Origin: Marinoscillum sp965229915
GTDB taxonomy: Bacteria; Bacteroidota; Bacteroidia; Cytophagales; Cyclobacteriaceae
NCBI RefSeq assembly: GCF_965229915.1
Contig: NZ_CBDDJZ010000001.1
Coordinates: 3,844,001-3,908,000 of the forward strand
DNA length: 64,000 bases
Direction: 5' to 3'
Both the position numbers and the translations under genes were made by a program. Positions 1 through 8,128 of this stretch are shown piece by piece. How positions within the stretch are numbered: position 1 is the stretch's first letter; every line of letters begins with the position of its first letter. The notes beneath the pieces were generated by a model. It saw only the letters and a program-made list of their open reading frames with translations. It searched no databases and was not told the origin of the DNA.

Positions 1-320
1 TTGGTGTGATCATAGAGCGGCTTGTCATAGTAGTACACTTCTGAGTCTTCCATGGCCATCACCCTGCTATAGCTCAGGTTGCCTTCAGCAAAGTAACTAT
101 ACACACCAATGAACTTATCTTTGGTAGCTTCAAAGACCGGGTAGTTTTCAAGTTCTACTGCTTTCAAATACCCCTGGAATTTACCTTTGGTCACCAGGAA
201 TAATTTGTCGTTCTTCTGGTTGAACTCCAGGAGCGTTTCTCCGGCAGCAAGATTCAGCTTTTTATGCTCATCTGAGAAGAATCGCTCTTTGATCCAATGA
301 AAGTTGATTTCCTCTTGCAT
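1..320 (-). CDS. Cyclic-nucleotide-binding-domain protein, N-terminal part (runs off window)
   Basis: An open minus-strand frame begins at ATG 318-320 and is still open at base 1, so only the first 106 or so residues are visible. The protein starts MQEEINFHWIKERFF and then has the pattern of a cNMP-binding beta-barrel: a turn at AAGETLLEF, followed by KLFLVTKGKFQGYL and a later strand at DSEVYYYD. That suggests a CAP/cNMP-type sensory domain. The C-terminal part is outside the window, so it cannot be told whether it is a Crp-type regulator or another cNMP-domain protein. It lies 7 bp downstream of the SLC13 transporter stop on the same strand and may be cotranscribed with it. Confidence 0.6.
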   Translation of the reverse strand, partial: MQEEINFHWIKERFFSDEHKKLNLAAGETLLEFNQKNDKLFLVTKGKFQGYLKAVELENYPVFEATKDKFIGVYSYFAEGNLSYSRVMAMEDSEVYYYDKPLYDHT

Positions 321-327
321 GATTCAT

Positions 328-1749
328 TCAGTTAAAAAAGCCTACTATTCCTAAAAGATACATCAAGAAATAATTAAGCAGTATGCCGATCAAGGCAATG
401 ATCACTCCGGGCTTAGCCATATTTTTGGATTCGATAGCCCCAGTCGCAAATGCCAATGCGTTGGGTGGAGTGCTAATCGGCAGTGCCATACCCATGGAGC
501 ATGATATGGTGACTGCAATGATGATCATTTGATTGCCACCAAAGGATTCCAGACTGGATAGAGAAACACCCAAAGCTGCTACCAGAGGCAAGAGCAGGTT
601 GGCGGTTGCTGTATTGGACATAAAGTTGGCCATGACCATGGCTACTACAGTCACAGAGACAATGATTAGCACAGGTGAGAATGAGCCGAATGGGATAGTT
701 TGCACAATGTGCTCAGCAAGACCGCTGGCTTCCAGGGCCAGACCCAGCGCGATACCTCCAGACACCAACCATAACACGTCCCAGCTGATGTTTTTAAGAT
801 CATTTTTGTTGATGATATCAAAAGCGGAGAAAACAGCCACAGGTACCATGGCTACTATGTAGGAGTTCATGCCATGGATAAAATCAGTCAGCCAGAGCAA
901 TATGGTCAGCGCAAAGGTGGCATAAACGATGTAGGCTTTGCGGTTTTTGAGCCAGCTGCCCTTTATGGTAAGTTGGATCTTTTCGGTCTGAATAGGATAG
1001 ATGGCCAATAGTAACAACCAGGAGATCAGTAACAGGATAACCACATACGGCAGGGCCATTCCCATCCAGGATCCAAATGAGATGTAATCACTCCCTGTCA
1101 AATATTTGAGTGCCACGGCATTAGGAGGTGTACCAATTGGCGTACCTATACCACCTATGTTGGCAGCAAATGGGATGGCCAGCGTGAAGGCCATTCTACC
1201 TTTATCTCCTGGCAGGAAAACTGCCAGCACAGGCACCAAAATGGATAGCATCATGGCAGTGGTGGCTGTATTGCTCATAAACATGGAGAATAGTGCAGTG
1301 ATGATCATCAGACCAAGCATGACCCATTTGGGATTCTCACCAAAAGGTCTCAAAAGAACTTTGGCCAGGTTTTGGTCCAGTCGGTATTTGGTGGCGGCCA
1401 TCGCCAGGAAGAATCCACCAAGAAATAGGATGATGATCGGTGAGGCGAAGGTGTGCAGTATGTCTTTGTAGTTGACCAGTGAGCCCAGACGGTCTGGTTC
1501 GCTGGTGGTGACAAATGGCTTCAGACCTTTGGTAGATACCATGATCAGCTCCAGAAATATGATCAGCAGGGAGGTGGCATAGATGGGGATGGGTTCTAAA
1601 ATCCAGAACAATGCGGCCATCAGGAAAATGGCAATGACACGTTGCTCCACAATGGTGAGGCCTTCAATCCCGAATGAAGTGGATGGAAGAAAGAGAACCA
1701 ATAAGGGAAGTAGTATAGATAGAGCGAGTTTGATCCTTTGACTAGACAT
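328..1749 (-). CDS. SLC13/DASS family sodium-coupled anion (dicarboxylate) transporter
   Basis: A 473-residue, strongly hydrophobic inner-membrane protein with the inverted-repeat signature of the DASS family. SNTATT (about residue 159) pairs with GTPPNAVA (about 206) in the first half, and SNTATA (about 378) pairs with STPPNALA (about 426) in the second half. These SNT and TPPN loops form the substrate and sodium sites in characterised members. The family imports or exchanges di- and tricarboxylates or sulfate; the exact substrate cannot be read from the sequence. Length is normal. It stands downstream of the DUF547 gene with a 276-bp gap that holds two perfect inverted repeats, which suggests its own regulated promoter. 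Confidence 0.9.
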   Translation of the reverse strand: MSSQRIKLALSILLPLLVLFLPSTSFGIEGLTIVEQRVIAIFLMAALFWILEPIPIYATSLLIIFLELIMVSTKGLKPFVTTSEPDRLGSLVNYKDILHTFASPIIILFLGGFFLAMAATKYRLDQNLAKVLLRPFGENPKWVMLGLMIITALFSMFMSNTATTAMMLSILVPVLAVFLPGDKGRMAFTLAIPFAANIGGIGTPIGTPPNAVALKYLTGSDYISFGSWMGMALPYVVILLLISWLLLLAIYPIQTEKIQLTIKGSWLKNRKAYIVYATFALTILLWLTDFIHGMNSYIVAMVPVAVFSAFDIINKNDLKNISWDVLWLVSGGIALGLALEASGLAEHIVQTIPFGSFSPVLIIVSVTVVAMVMANFMSNTATANLLLPLVAALGVSLSSLESFGGNQMIIIAVTISCSMGMALPISTPPNALAFATGAIESKNMAKPGVIIALIGILLNYFLMYLLGIVGFFN

Positions 1750-1898
1750 TTCTTGTGTTGATTTAACCGCGACAAAGGTAAGAGACCCGATTGGCCCTGA
1801 AGCTATAATTTGATCCTGCTTTGATTGACCTTTGTCAGAACGTTCCGTGCATTATATCAGATGGCCGGGTTTGTTAAATCAACAGTGATAGAGTTGAA

Positions 1899-1940
1899 AT
1901 TATCAAGTTTTGATAATAGCGTATTGATTTTATTAATCAA
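1899..1940. promoter_or_regulatory. Two adjacent inverted repeats upstream of the SLC13 gene (possible operators)
   Basis: IR1 is ATTATCAA (1899-1906), spacer gtt, TTGATAAT (1910-1917). IR2 is TTGATT (1924-1929), spacer ttatt, AATCAA (1935-1940). Both are perfect palindromes in the 276-bp gap between the DUF547 stop and the SLC13 start, about 150-190 bp upstream of the latter. They are AT-only apart from the central bases and have no adjacent T-run, so they do not look like terminators. A role as operators is an inference. No other gene or RNA was seen in the 1750-2025 gap. Confidence 0.35.
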
Positions 1941-2025
1941 ATGTAAAACACCTCAAATCCGATCTTAAAAATACAAATCATCCAATAAGGGAGGGGATGG
2001 AGTACACAAGGTGATGTGAATGCAA

Positions 2026-2748
2026 TCAATACCTAAAGCGACCTTTTGCATCGTTGAGCTCCCAATTGTAATCATAGGTTTCAATGGGATGTGCTTCTGG
2101 AATTCTGATGGAACGGAACTTGTTGATGTAGTCTTTCACATCCGTGCTGTCGCTGATAAAATCCGATTGATACCAGTCAAAGACCTTGGAAACAGCCGTT
2201 TTATTTTTACTTACTCGTACATACCAGTCGATGTTGAGTACGTCTTTGGTCTTGGCTTCCAAAGTAGACTCTAATGAATCTGGCGAGTACACATAATTGG
2301 CGATTGGTGGACAGCCGATTGCTGCGCAGACCAATACAAAATGAAGTCTTGGGTCGGGGAAGGCCGCAAAAAGGATTTCTTTTTCTAATTCATCCAGTGT
2401 GGCCATTCTACCTGCAATCTCAAATTCCTGGGTATCAAAAAAACCTTCTACATCCCATGGACTATCGATCGGGAAGTTCTCCACCACCTGGTAGATGACC
2501 AGAATGTTGTAAGCATTGGTATAAAATGCCTTTTGTACGGTGGGGTCTTTGCCAACTATTTGGTAGTTGGCTATTTGTGTTACTAGTTCGACGAGTTCAT
2601 CGGGGTTTTTCTTGATGCTCTCATAATCTATCAGCCCCGCTTCAACATGGGTTTTGAGAAAAGTATGGGTCTTATTGAAAAAGGAGTTTTCTTGACAGAA
2701 GCTAAATGCAGGTATGAGTACCAGAGCTAAACATAAGAGCGATTTCAT
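2026..2748 (-). CDS. DUF547 domain protein, secreted
   Basis: A 240-residue protein with an N-terminal signal peptide (hydrophobic to about residue 18, ending near FSFCQ). The DUF547 core is seen at FYTNAYNILVIY (about 76-87), the HFVLVCAAIGCPP block (about 136-148) and a C-terminal YDYNWELND. DUF547 proteins are common, exported and of unknown function; some have been compared with cysteine-protease-like or transglutaminase-like folds. It follows btuD on the same strand with a 45-bp gap, so it may be the last gene of the btuFCD transcript, but nothing in the protein itself points to cobalamin. Confidence 0.85.
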   Translation of the reverse strand: MKSLLCLALVLIPAFSFCQENSFFNKTHTFLKTHVEAGLIDYESIKKNPDELVELVTQIANYQIVGKDPTVQKAFYTNAYNILVIYQVVENFPIDSPWDVEGFFDTQEFEIAGRMATLDELEKEILFAAFPDPRLHFVLVCAAIGCPPIANYVYSPDSLESTLEAKTKDVLNIDWYVRVSKNKTAVSKVFDWYQSDFISDSTDVKDYINKFRSIRIPEAHPIETYDYNWELNDAKGRFRY

Positions 2749-2793
2749 GCGACAGTTGGGTTAGTTGGCTTAAACAATTAAAAGGTGGAGATG

Positions 2794-3789
2794 CTAATTC
2801 CCTTCCTTAATTTCTGTCTTTCTCAGGTCGATAAGAAGCTCTTCGATACTTTCTGACTCAAATGTCTTTGTGCCAACACTTGTTTGCCAGTTATTTTCCA
2901 TCACCTCTATGGTAATTGGTGCAGCGTCTGAGATTGAATAGCCACTTCGTTTTAAGGCTTGTTTGGTCCAAAATAATCGATCACCGGTGCCCGATAATTG
3001 GATTTCTTTACCTGTGCGGGTGATGTCCACAGTGCCATGGACCATATCATAGCCATATCCTTCCAAAAACAGGGTTTTTTCAAGGGTGCCATTCATGATG
3101 AGATCCTCAGGAGTACCTTGTTTCACAGGCTTATTGAAGTTGAATAACCACAACCGATCCGATAGCTGCGTGCTCACCTGCATGTCATGTGTGGAGATCA
3201 AAATGGCCTTGCCGGACTGGGCAATCTGCCTTAGTAGTACCATTACTTCTATTTTGTTATAAAGGTCCAGATGGGCCGCAGGTTCGTCTAGTAAGATGAT
3301 GTTGGTCTCTTGTGCCAAAGCTCTGGCAATCATCACTTTTTGAAGTTGACCATCACTCAGTTCGTACAGCTTTTTATTGGCGAGGTAGTTGATGTGTGTT
3401 TCCGTAATGGCCCAGTCAATTACTTCTTTGTCATGGTCGGTGAGAGTACCCATCCAGCTGGAGTATGGATGCCTGCCGATCGCAATGAGCTCTAGTACGG
3501 ATAAGTTTTGCGAGTAGGGTTTTTCCGTCAGTACCACACTGAGCTCCCTGGCCAGCTGTTGCGGACTCAATTGAGCTAACGGTATGTTGTTGTATAAGAC
3601 TTCTCCAGACAGCTTTTCCAGCAATCCAGAGATGGTCTTAATGAAGGTGGTTTTTCCCACACCATTCTGACCCATCAGCGAGATGATCTGACCAGCCTTC
3701 AACGATAGATTGATGTCACTCTGGATTACTTTATCTCCTTTTTTGTCTGGATACCCTATCGACAGCTTATTTACCTCCAGTGCATTCAT
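2794..3789 (-). CDS. btuD: Cobalamin/iron-siderophore-type ABC importer, ATP-binding subunit (BtuD/FecE-like)
   Basis: A 331-residue ABC ATPase. Walker A GQNGVGKTT is at about 40-48, the signature LSDGQ at about 144-148, Walker B IILLDEP at about 164-170 and the switch histidine STHD at about 199-202. The family powers type II importers for B12, haem or siderophores. It directly abuts the permease (no gap) and forms btuF-btuC-btuD. Placement beside a cobalamin riboswitch, btuB and a BtuG-like gene makes cobalamin the likely substrate. Odd point: about 80 residues follow the nucleotide-binding domain, more than in classical BtuD (about 250 residues); this tail is described in the findings. Confidence 0.85.
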   Translation of the reverse strand: MNALEVNKLSIGYPDKKGDKVIQSDINLSLKAGQIISLMGQNGVGKTTFIKTISGLLEKLSGEVLYNNIPLAQLSPQQLARELSVVLTEKPYSQNLSVLELIAIGRHPYSSWMGTLTDHDKEVIDWAITETHINYLANKKLYELSDGQLQKVMIARALAQETNIILLDEPAAHLDLYNKIEVMVLLRQIAQSGKAILISTHDMQVSTQLSDRLWLFNFNKPVKQGTPEDLIMNGTLEKTLFLEGYGYDMVHGTVDITRTGKEIQLSGTGDRLFWTKQALKRSGYSISDAAPITIEVMENNWQTSVGTKTFESESIEELLIDLRKTEIKEGN

Positions 3790-4848
3790 TTAGTAGCTAT
3801 AGTTGAGGTTGCGTTTTCTAAGAAGGATGTAAATCACGAACGGAGCACCGAACAGGGCTGTTACCGCATTGATTGGTAAGGTGGTTTCTATGCCGGGAAG
3901 TTGAGCAATTAAATCAAATACCAGCATCAGGGAACCACCGAAAAGTATAACCAGCGGAGTTAAAAACAAGTGGTTGGAGGTGTTGAACAACATGCGAGTG
4001 AGGTGTGGTAGTGCAATGCCGAAGAAGGCAATTGGTCCACAAAATGCGGTAACTGTTCCGGCTAGTATAGCTGTGTTGATAATGATCAACAACCGTGTTC
4101 TTTTGAGATTCAGTCCGAGACTAATAGCATAGTTTTCACCTAACAAAAGAGTGTTCAAGGGCTTACTGAGCAAAACAGACATCATAAGACCCAGGAGAAT
4201 GATCGGGATGAATACGGTAAGTTCTGTCCAACTCAAACTGCCAAGGCTTCCAAACGACCAGATGACATATGCCTGGATGTTTTCGGCTTGACTGAAGAAC
4301 TGTAGAATACTGACAAACGCTCCGGCAGCAGCACCAAACATCAGCCCGATGATGAGCAGGGTAACACTGTCTTTGATTTTAGTAGCCGCCAGGGAGATGA
4401 CCAGTAGGACAGAAAGTGATCCGAGCCCTGCTGCAGCTACTAGCAGCCAGCTTCTGCCGATTCCACTGAGTTCTAAGAACCCACCCAAATAGAATCCCAG
4501 AAAGATAGCAATAGCCACCCCGAGCCCTGCTCCTGAACTGATGCCGAGCACGTAAGGTCCAGCCAGTGGATTTCTAAATAGTGTTTGCATCTGCAAGCCA
4601 CTTACGCTCAGCGCACTCCCGACAAGCAAGGCCGTAAGTGCTTTAGGTAGTCTGAAATTTAGCAGGATGAGGTCCCAGCTTTCATTTCCGGTGGTACCAC
4701 TAAAAGTAAATGATAACAATGCATTCCAATCGATGGCTACTGACCCTAAAGCCAGATTACCTAATAGGCAAATAACCAGAACGATCAGAAGGGAAGATAA
4801 GACCTTAATCCATTTGTTTTTCGAAGTTTCCAGGTACTGATTGATCAT
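3790..4848 (-). CDS. btuC: Cobalamin-type ABC importer permease (FecCD/BtuC family)
   Basis: A 352-residue FecCD-family permease with about ten hydrophobic segments. The family block RNPLAGPYVLGISSGAGLG is present in the first third, and the late loop with FCGPIAFFGIALPHLTR matches the cytoplasmic coupling region that contacts the ATPase. It would form the inner-membrane channel with two copies of the ATPase. The start overlaps the end of the binding-protein gene by 4 bp (ATGA type), and it abuts btuD, so the three are one operon. The assignment to B12 rather than a siderophore rests on the neighbouring riboswitch, btuB and BtuG-like gene. Confidence 0.88.
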   Translation of the reverse strand: MINQYLETSKNKWIKVLSSLLIVLVICLLGNLALGSVAIDWNALLSFTFSGTTGNESWDLILLNFRLPKALTALLVGSALSVSGLQMQTLFRNPLAGPYVLGISSGAGLGVAIAIFLGFYLGGFLELSGIGRSWLLVAAAGLGSLSVLLVISLAATKIKDSVTLLIIGLMFGAAAGAFVSILQFFSQAENIQAYVIWSFGSLGSLSWTELTVFIPIILLGLMMSVLLSKPLNTLLLGENYAISLGLNLKRTRLLIIINTAILAGTVTAFCGPIAFFGIALPHLTRMLFNTSNHLFLTPLVILFGGSLMLVFDLIAQLPGIETTLPINAVTALFGAPFVIYILLRKRNLNYSY

Positions 4849-5915
4849 GGTAGCCGCTCGTAATAGTACGTAGTATAGTTTGGGAGTAACTCTGGATGCA
4901 AAATCTTGATCATGTCTGCAAGTACCAGGTCTGGTCGGGCATATCCAGACTCAAAGAAATCGTAACTGCCGTAAGCATTGAGTCGCTTGCTGTAGTTGTA
5001 AACTTGATGCTCTTCAAATGCTTTGAAATCCTCATAGCGAGCATCTTGTCCTTTGAGCTCCTCTTTGGTATTAAAAGTACTTGTCCCAATCCAGAAATCA
5101 GCATTTCGAGCTTTATCAAATACGGATTCGAAACTCAATTCCAACCAGCCACTTGTTGGGTCATTGGCCCAGAGATAGTCTGCGCCAGCATCCTGAAAAA
5201 AACCTGACGCCCAGTTTTGACCACCGGGTAAATACCAAATATCGCCATATAACACTCCACTGAGGATTCTGGGCCGCTGATCAACCTCACTGGTCAACGT
5301 TTTCAAGGAGTCATAGACAGTAGCAATCTGGTTAAAAATGGAATCAGCTTCATTTTCCTTATGAAAGAATGCGCCAAAAAACTTAATCCATTCAGCACGA
5401 CCAAGCGCTGAAGTTTCCAGATAGTCCGCATTGTAAATGACCGGTATACCCGCTTCGGCTAGTTTATCCAGTGAGGTGGACTCGCTGCCCATGTCAAAAG
5501 CAAATACGGCATCAGGTCGAAGGGACAGGACCAACTCAATATTGAGGTTGCCATCTGGACCCAGATCGGTTATTGCACCAGATTCTACATGCTTTCTGAT
5601 TTGTTTAGAGTTAATGTATTGGGTGTTGGGAAAACCCACCAGGCGATCTACCAGGTTTAGAAGTTCCAGGTAGGGCAAATGCGTCGTAGAAGTAACGATG
5701 ATTCTTTCTGGGACACTATTTACAGCATATTTTTTGGGCTTAACAGCACCTGGCCATGGCTTAGTGACGACCACTTGATTACTATCCACTTTGAATTTCT
5801 CTGCATAATGGATCGTTGTGTTTAGCTGATAAGTGTTTCCTTTTTCCTTTTCGGATTCAGATGATTGACAACCTAATATCCAAACACCTACACACAGAAT
5901 AGCCCAATACTTCAT
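4845..5915 (-). CDS. btuF: Cobalamin-type ABC importer substrate-binding lipoprotein (BtuF/FecB-like)
   Basis: A 356-residue periplasmic-binding protein of the FecB/BtuF fold. The N-terminus MKYWAILCVGVWILGC is a lipoprotein signal with Cys16 as the probable lipidated residue, followed by a Ser/Glu-rich linker. The body contains the typical first-lobe segment ERIIVTSTTHLPYLELL and the LRPDAVFAFD strand. It would deliver ligand to the permease. It is the first gene of btuF-btuC-btuD and is divergent from the riboswitch-btuB transcript, with only about 55 bp between its start and the putative btuB promoter box. Confidence 0.85.
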   Translation of the reverse strand: MKYWAILCVGVWILGCQSSESEKEKGNTYQLNTTIHYAEKFKVDSNQVVVTKPWPGAVKPKKYAVNSVPERIIVTSTTHLPYLELLNLVDRLVGFPNTQYINSKQIRKHVESGAITDLGPDGNLNIELVLSLRPDAVFAFDMGSESTSLDKLAEAGIPVIYNADYLETSALGRAEWIKFFGAFFHKENEADSIFNQIATVYDSLKTLTSEVDQRPRILSGVLYGDIWYLPGGQNWASGFFQDAGADYLWANDPTSGWLELSFESVFDKARNADFWIGTSTFNTKEELKGQDARYEDFKAFEEHQVYNYSKRLNAYGSYDFFESGYARPDLVLADMIKILHPELLPNYTTYYYERLP

Positions 5916-5969
5916 ATTTCAAAATTGAATAAAAAAAATTAGACCACTGGTATTTCAGTGACGAGTCGC

Positions 5970-5977
5970 TACCTTTG
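5970..5977 (+). promoter_or_regulatory. Bacteroidota-type -7 promoter box before the cobalamin riboswitch
   Basis: TACCTTTG matches the TAnnTTTG -7 consensus of the Bacteroidota primary sigma factor. It lies a few bases before the first riboswitch helix, so transcription would begin near 5983 and include the whole aptamer. No clear TTTG -33 element was found at the usual distance. Confidence 0.5.
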
Positions 5978-5984
5978 ATCTCGA

Positions 5985-6175
5985 TTATGGTTGCTGACGT
6001 TCCTTCGGAAGTCAGCATTAAAAGGGAATTCGGTGAGAACCCGAAGCTGTCCCCGCAACTGTAATTTCCAAACGATGATTTGTCTCATCAAAGCCACTGG
6101 ACAGACGTGAGCGTCTACCCGGGAAGGCGGCAAATCAGGAAAAGCCAGGAGACCTGCCACAGTCATTAGTATTCC
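5985..6175 (+). ncRNA. Cobalamin (B12) riboswitch
   Basis: The aptamer hallmarks are seen in order on the plus strand: a helix around gctgacg-ttccttcggaa-gtcagc (about 5992-6017), the AAAAGGGAA block with GGTGAGAACCCGAAGCTG (about 6020-6050), CCCCGCAACTGTAA (6051-6064), AGCCACTG (6092-6099), GGGAAGGCGGC (6121-6131) and the B12 box AGCCAGGAGACCTGCC (6143-6158). Adenosylcobalamin or a related corrinoid would repress the downstream btuB-btuG genes. The expression platform lies between about 6160 and 6276. A short AAAGG/CCTTT pairing followed by T-residues (about 6194-6215) is possible there, but I cannot decide between termination and translational control. Confidence 0.95.
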
Positions 6176-6276
6176 AAGCTTCGGGTTGAAAGCAAAGGAG
6201 ATTGATAGCCTTTTTGGTTTACCATACTTCTGTACTTTTTCCGATGGCTTTGAAGTGAACTCATTCAGTTTGATTC

Positions 6277-8124
6277 ATGGTCATACGATTGTTTTTATAC
6301 GCATATGTTTTTGCAGTTGCCTTCGGTCTATCTGCTCAGGACGATACCGTACGGCTAGAACCTGTAGTGATTGATCGGGAGCCATTTGTGCGATTTACCA
6401 TAGGGCAAGTCTCCAATATATCTTTAGCATCGGCCACTTCTCTTGAGGATGCTTTGTCTTCGCAAAGCAGTATCTATTTCAAATCTTATGGCAACCAGCA
6501 GTTGGCCTCCATATCCTTCAGAGGGACCTCTTCTAGTCAGACCAACGTGCTCTGGCATGGCATACCTGCCAACTATCCCACATTGGGCCAGATGGACTTC
6601 TCTCAGTGGCCAGCCTGGTTGATGAGCGAACTGAAACTGAGTGTCGGTTCTAATGGAGCCCTATTTGGTGCCGGAACGATTGGTGGATCAGTACTGATAG
6701 ACTCTGATGTCCGGCCTATCTCCAACCAGGCCATCGGTCGGGTTGCTATTGGTAGTTTCGGACAGTTCAGCGCAGGTGTTAAGGGTGGTTGGTCCTGTGG
6801 TGGGTTTTCAGGAAAAACTAGTTTGTTTCACTCCTTCATTAGAAATGATTTTGATTACGAATATCAGGGTGTACAGGTCAATCAGCCCAATGCCTCGGTT
6901 CTAAATCAGGGTATTAGACAACAGCTGCAGTATCGTCCTTTTAGCAATGGTGTTCTATTTGCCGATTTTCAGTTCACCACCAATGACCGGGAAATACAAC
7001 CAACTAAAAGTGCTCCTAATGCAGACGATCACTTATTGACAGATAATGTCAGAGTAGCTCTGGGATACAATCATGAGTACGATCAAAGTAGTCTTTCAAC
7101 CACGTTGGCTTATTTACGAAACTCACAAATATTTAATGAGACGGATCAAACAGTTTCCGAGCAATACTCAGCTATAGCTTCTTATTGGTGGCAATTGACC
7201 AATTACCTGGAGGTTCGTTCTGGTGTAAATGTGAACCTATACCAGGCATTGTCAGATAATTTTTCTGGTGAGTTCACTGATATACAGACGGATGTTTTTT
7301 TATCGGTTCGGTCCTCCTGGACAAGTCGATGGGTGTCCGCATTGAGTCTGAGGCAGTCTTTCTATGACGCCAACGCACCATTTCTACCTGCACTGAGCAA
7401 TCAATTGGTGCTCCTATCAAAGGACAGAAGTCAGCTGACTTTTCTGCAGAGTTTCGCCTTGGGCTATCGCTATCCCACGCTCAATGATCGGTATTGGTCA
7501 CCAGGAGGAAATCCGGAGCTACAGCCGGAAAGCAGTCAGAACCTGACATTAGGAATGGATTTTACGAAACAGCTTGGTCAGATTTCAAATTTGGAGTTGA
7601 GTGCAGAAGTGTACCATACCTGGTCTGATGACTGGATCGTCTGGGTGCCAACCAGTGAAGGCTACTGGGCACCTCAAAACTTCCGTGATGTAACCATAAA
7701 GGGAATAGAATTAGAAGGAAAGCTTTCGGGCAAAATGATAGGCAACTACCAAATCTCTGCACAAACCACTTTCAATCAGTCCATCAATGAATCCGGTCAA
7801 AATGCCGGAAATCTACTGCCCTATACTCCTGAAGTCAATTATAGATTCCATTACCAGGAGCAGTTAGAAAGTGGATTCAATTATGGAGTTAGCGGTTCTT
7901 ACACTGGTTTGCGATATACCACTCTAGACAATCAAGAAAATCAATCGGTAGCTCCATTTTTTCTTCTCGACCTAACTATAGGTCAGGAATTTGAGCTGCC
8001 GATCTTTTCACTGAATCTGACAGGGTCTATTAAAAATTTAGCTGATCAACCCTATGAAAACCTGATCAACCGGGCAATGCCAGGTAGAAATTACCAAATT
8101 CAATTAACAATCAATTACAACTAA
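6277..8124 (+). CDS. btuB: TonB-dependent outer-membrane cobalamin receptor (BtuB-like)
   Basis: A 615-residue TonB-dependent receptor. A signal peptide ends at about residue 20 (GLSAQ). The plug domain covers about residues 45-145 (EDALSSQSSIYFKSYG, then SFRGTSSSQTNVLWHG and GTIGGSVLI), and the rest is a beta-barrel ending in an aromatic-containing strand (QIQLTINYN). It sits directly under a cobalamin riboswitch, which is the main ground for calling the ligand a corrinoid. ATG 6277 is fixed by an in-frame TGA 6 bp upstream. The barrel is translocated by TonB energy and would take B12 from the BtuG-like lid encoded 4 bp downstream. Confidence 0.9.
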   Translation: MVIRLFLYAYVFAVAFGLSAQDDTVRLEPVVIDREPFVRFTIGQVSNISLASATSLEDALSSQSSIYFKSYGNQQLASISFRGTSSSQTNVLWHGIPANYPTLGQMDFSQWPAWLMSELKLSVGSNGALFGAGTIGGSVLIDSDVRPISNQAIGRVAIGSFGQFSAGVKGGWSCGGFSGKTSLFHSFIRNDFDYEYQGVQVNQPNASVLNQGIRQQLQYRPFSNGVLFADFQFTTNDREIQPTKSAPNADDHLLTDNVRVALGYNHEYDQSSLSTTLAYLRNSQIFNETDQTVSEQYSAIASYWWQLTNYLEVRSGVNVNLYQALSDNFSGEFTDIQTDVFLSVRSSWTSRWVSALSLRQSFYDANAPFLPALSNQLVLLSKDRSQLTFLQSFALGYRYPTLNDRYWSPGGNPELQPESSQNLTLGMDFTKQLGQISNLELSAEVYHTWSDDWIVWVPTSEGYWAPQNFRDVTIKGIELEGKLSGKMIGNYQISAQTTFNQSINESGQNAGNLLPYTPEVNYRFHYQEQLESGFNYGVSGSYTGLRYTTLDNQENQSVAPFFLLDLTIGQEFELPIFSLNLTGSIKNLADQPYENLINRAMPGRNYQIQLTINYN

Positions 8125-8128
8125 TTCT

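Noticed and set aside
1924..1940. IR2 as a classical FNR/Crp site
   Set aside because: TTGAT and ATCAA are separated by 7 bp instead of 4, so the canonical spacing is not met.
5969..6166. A 65-codon minus-strand open frame across the riboswitch
   Set aside because: It lies exactly antisense to conserved aptamer blocks, has no recognisable protein pattern and is the usual artefact over cobalamin riboswitches.
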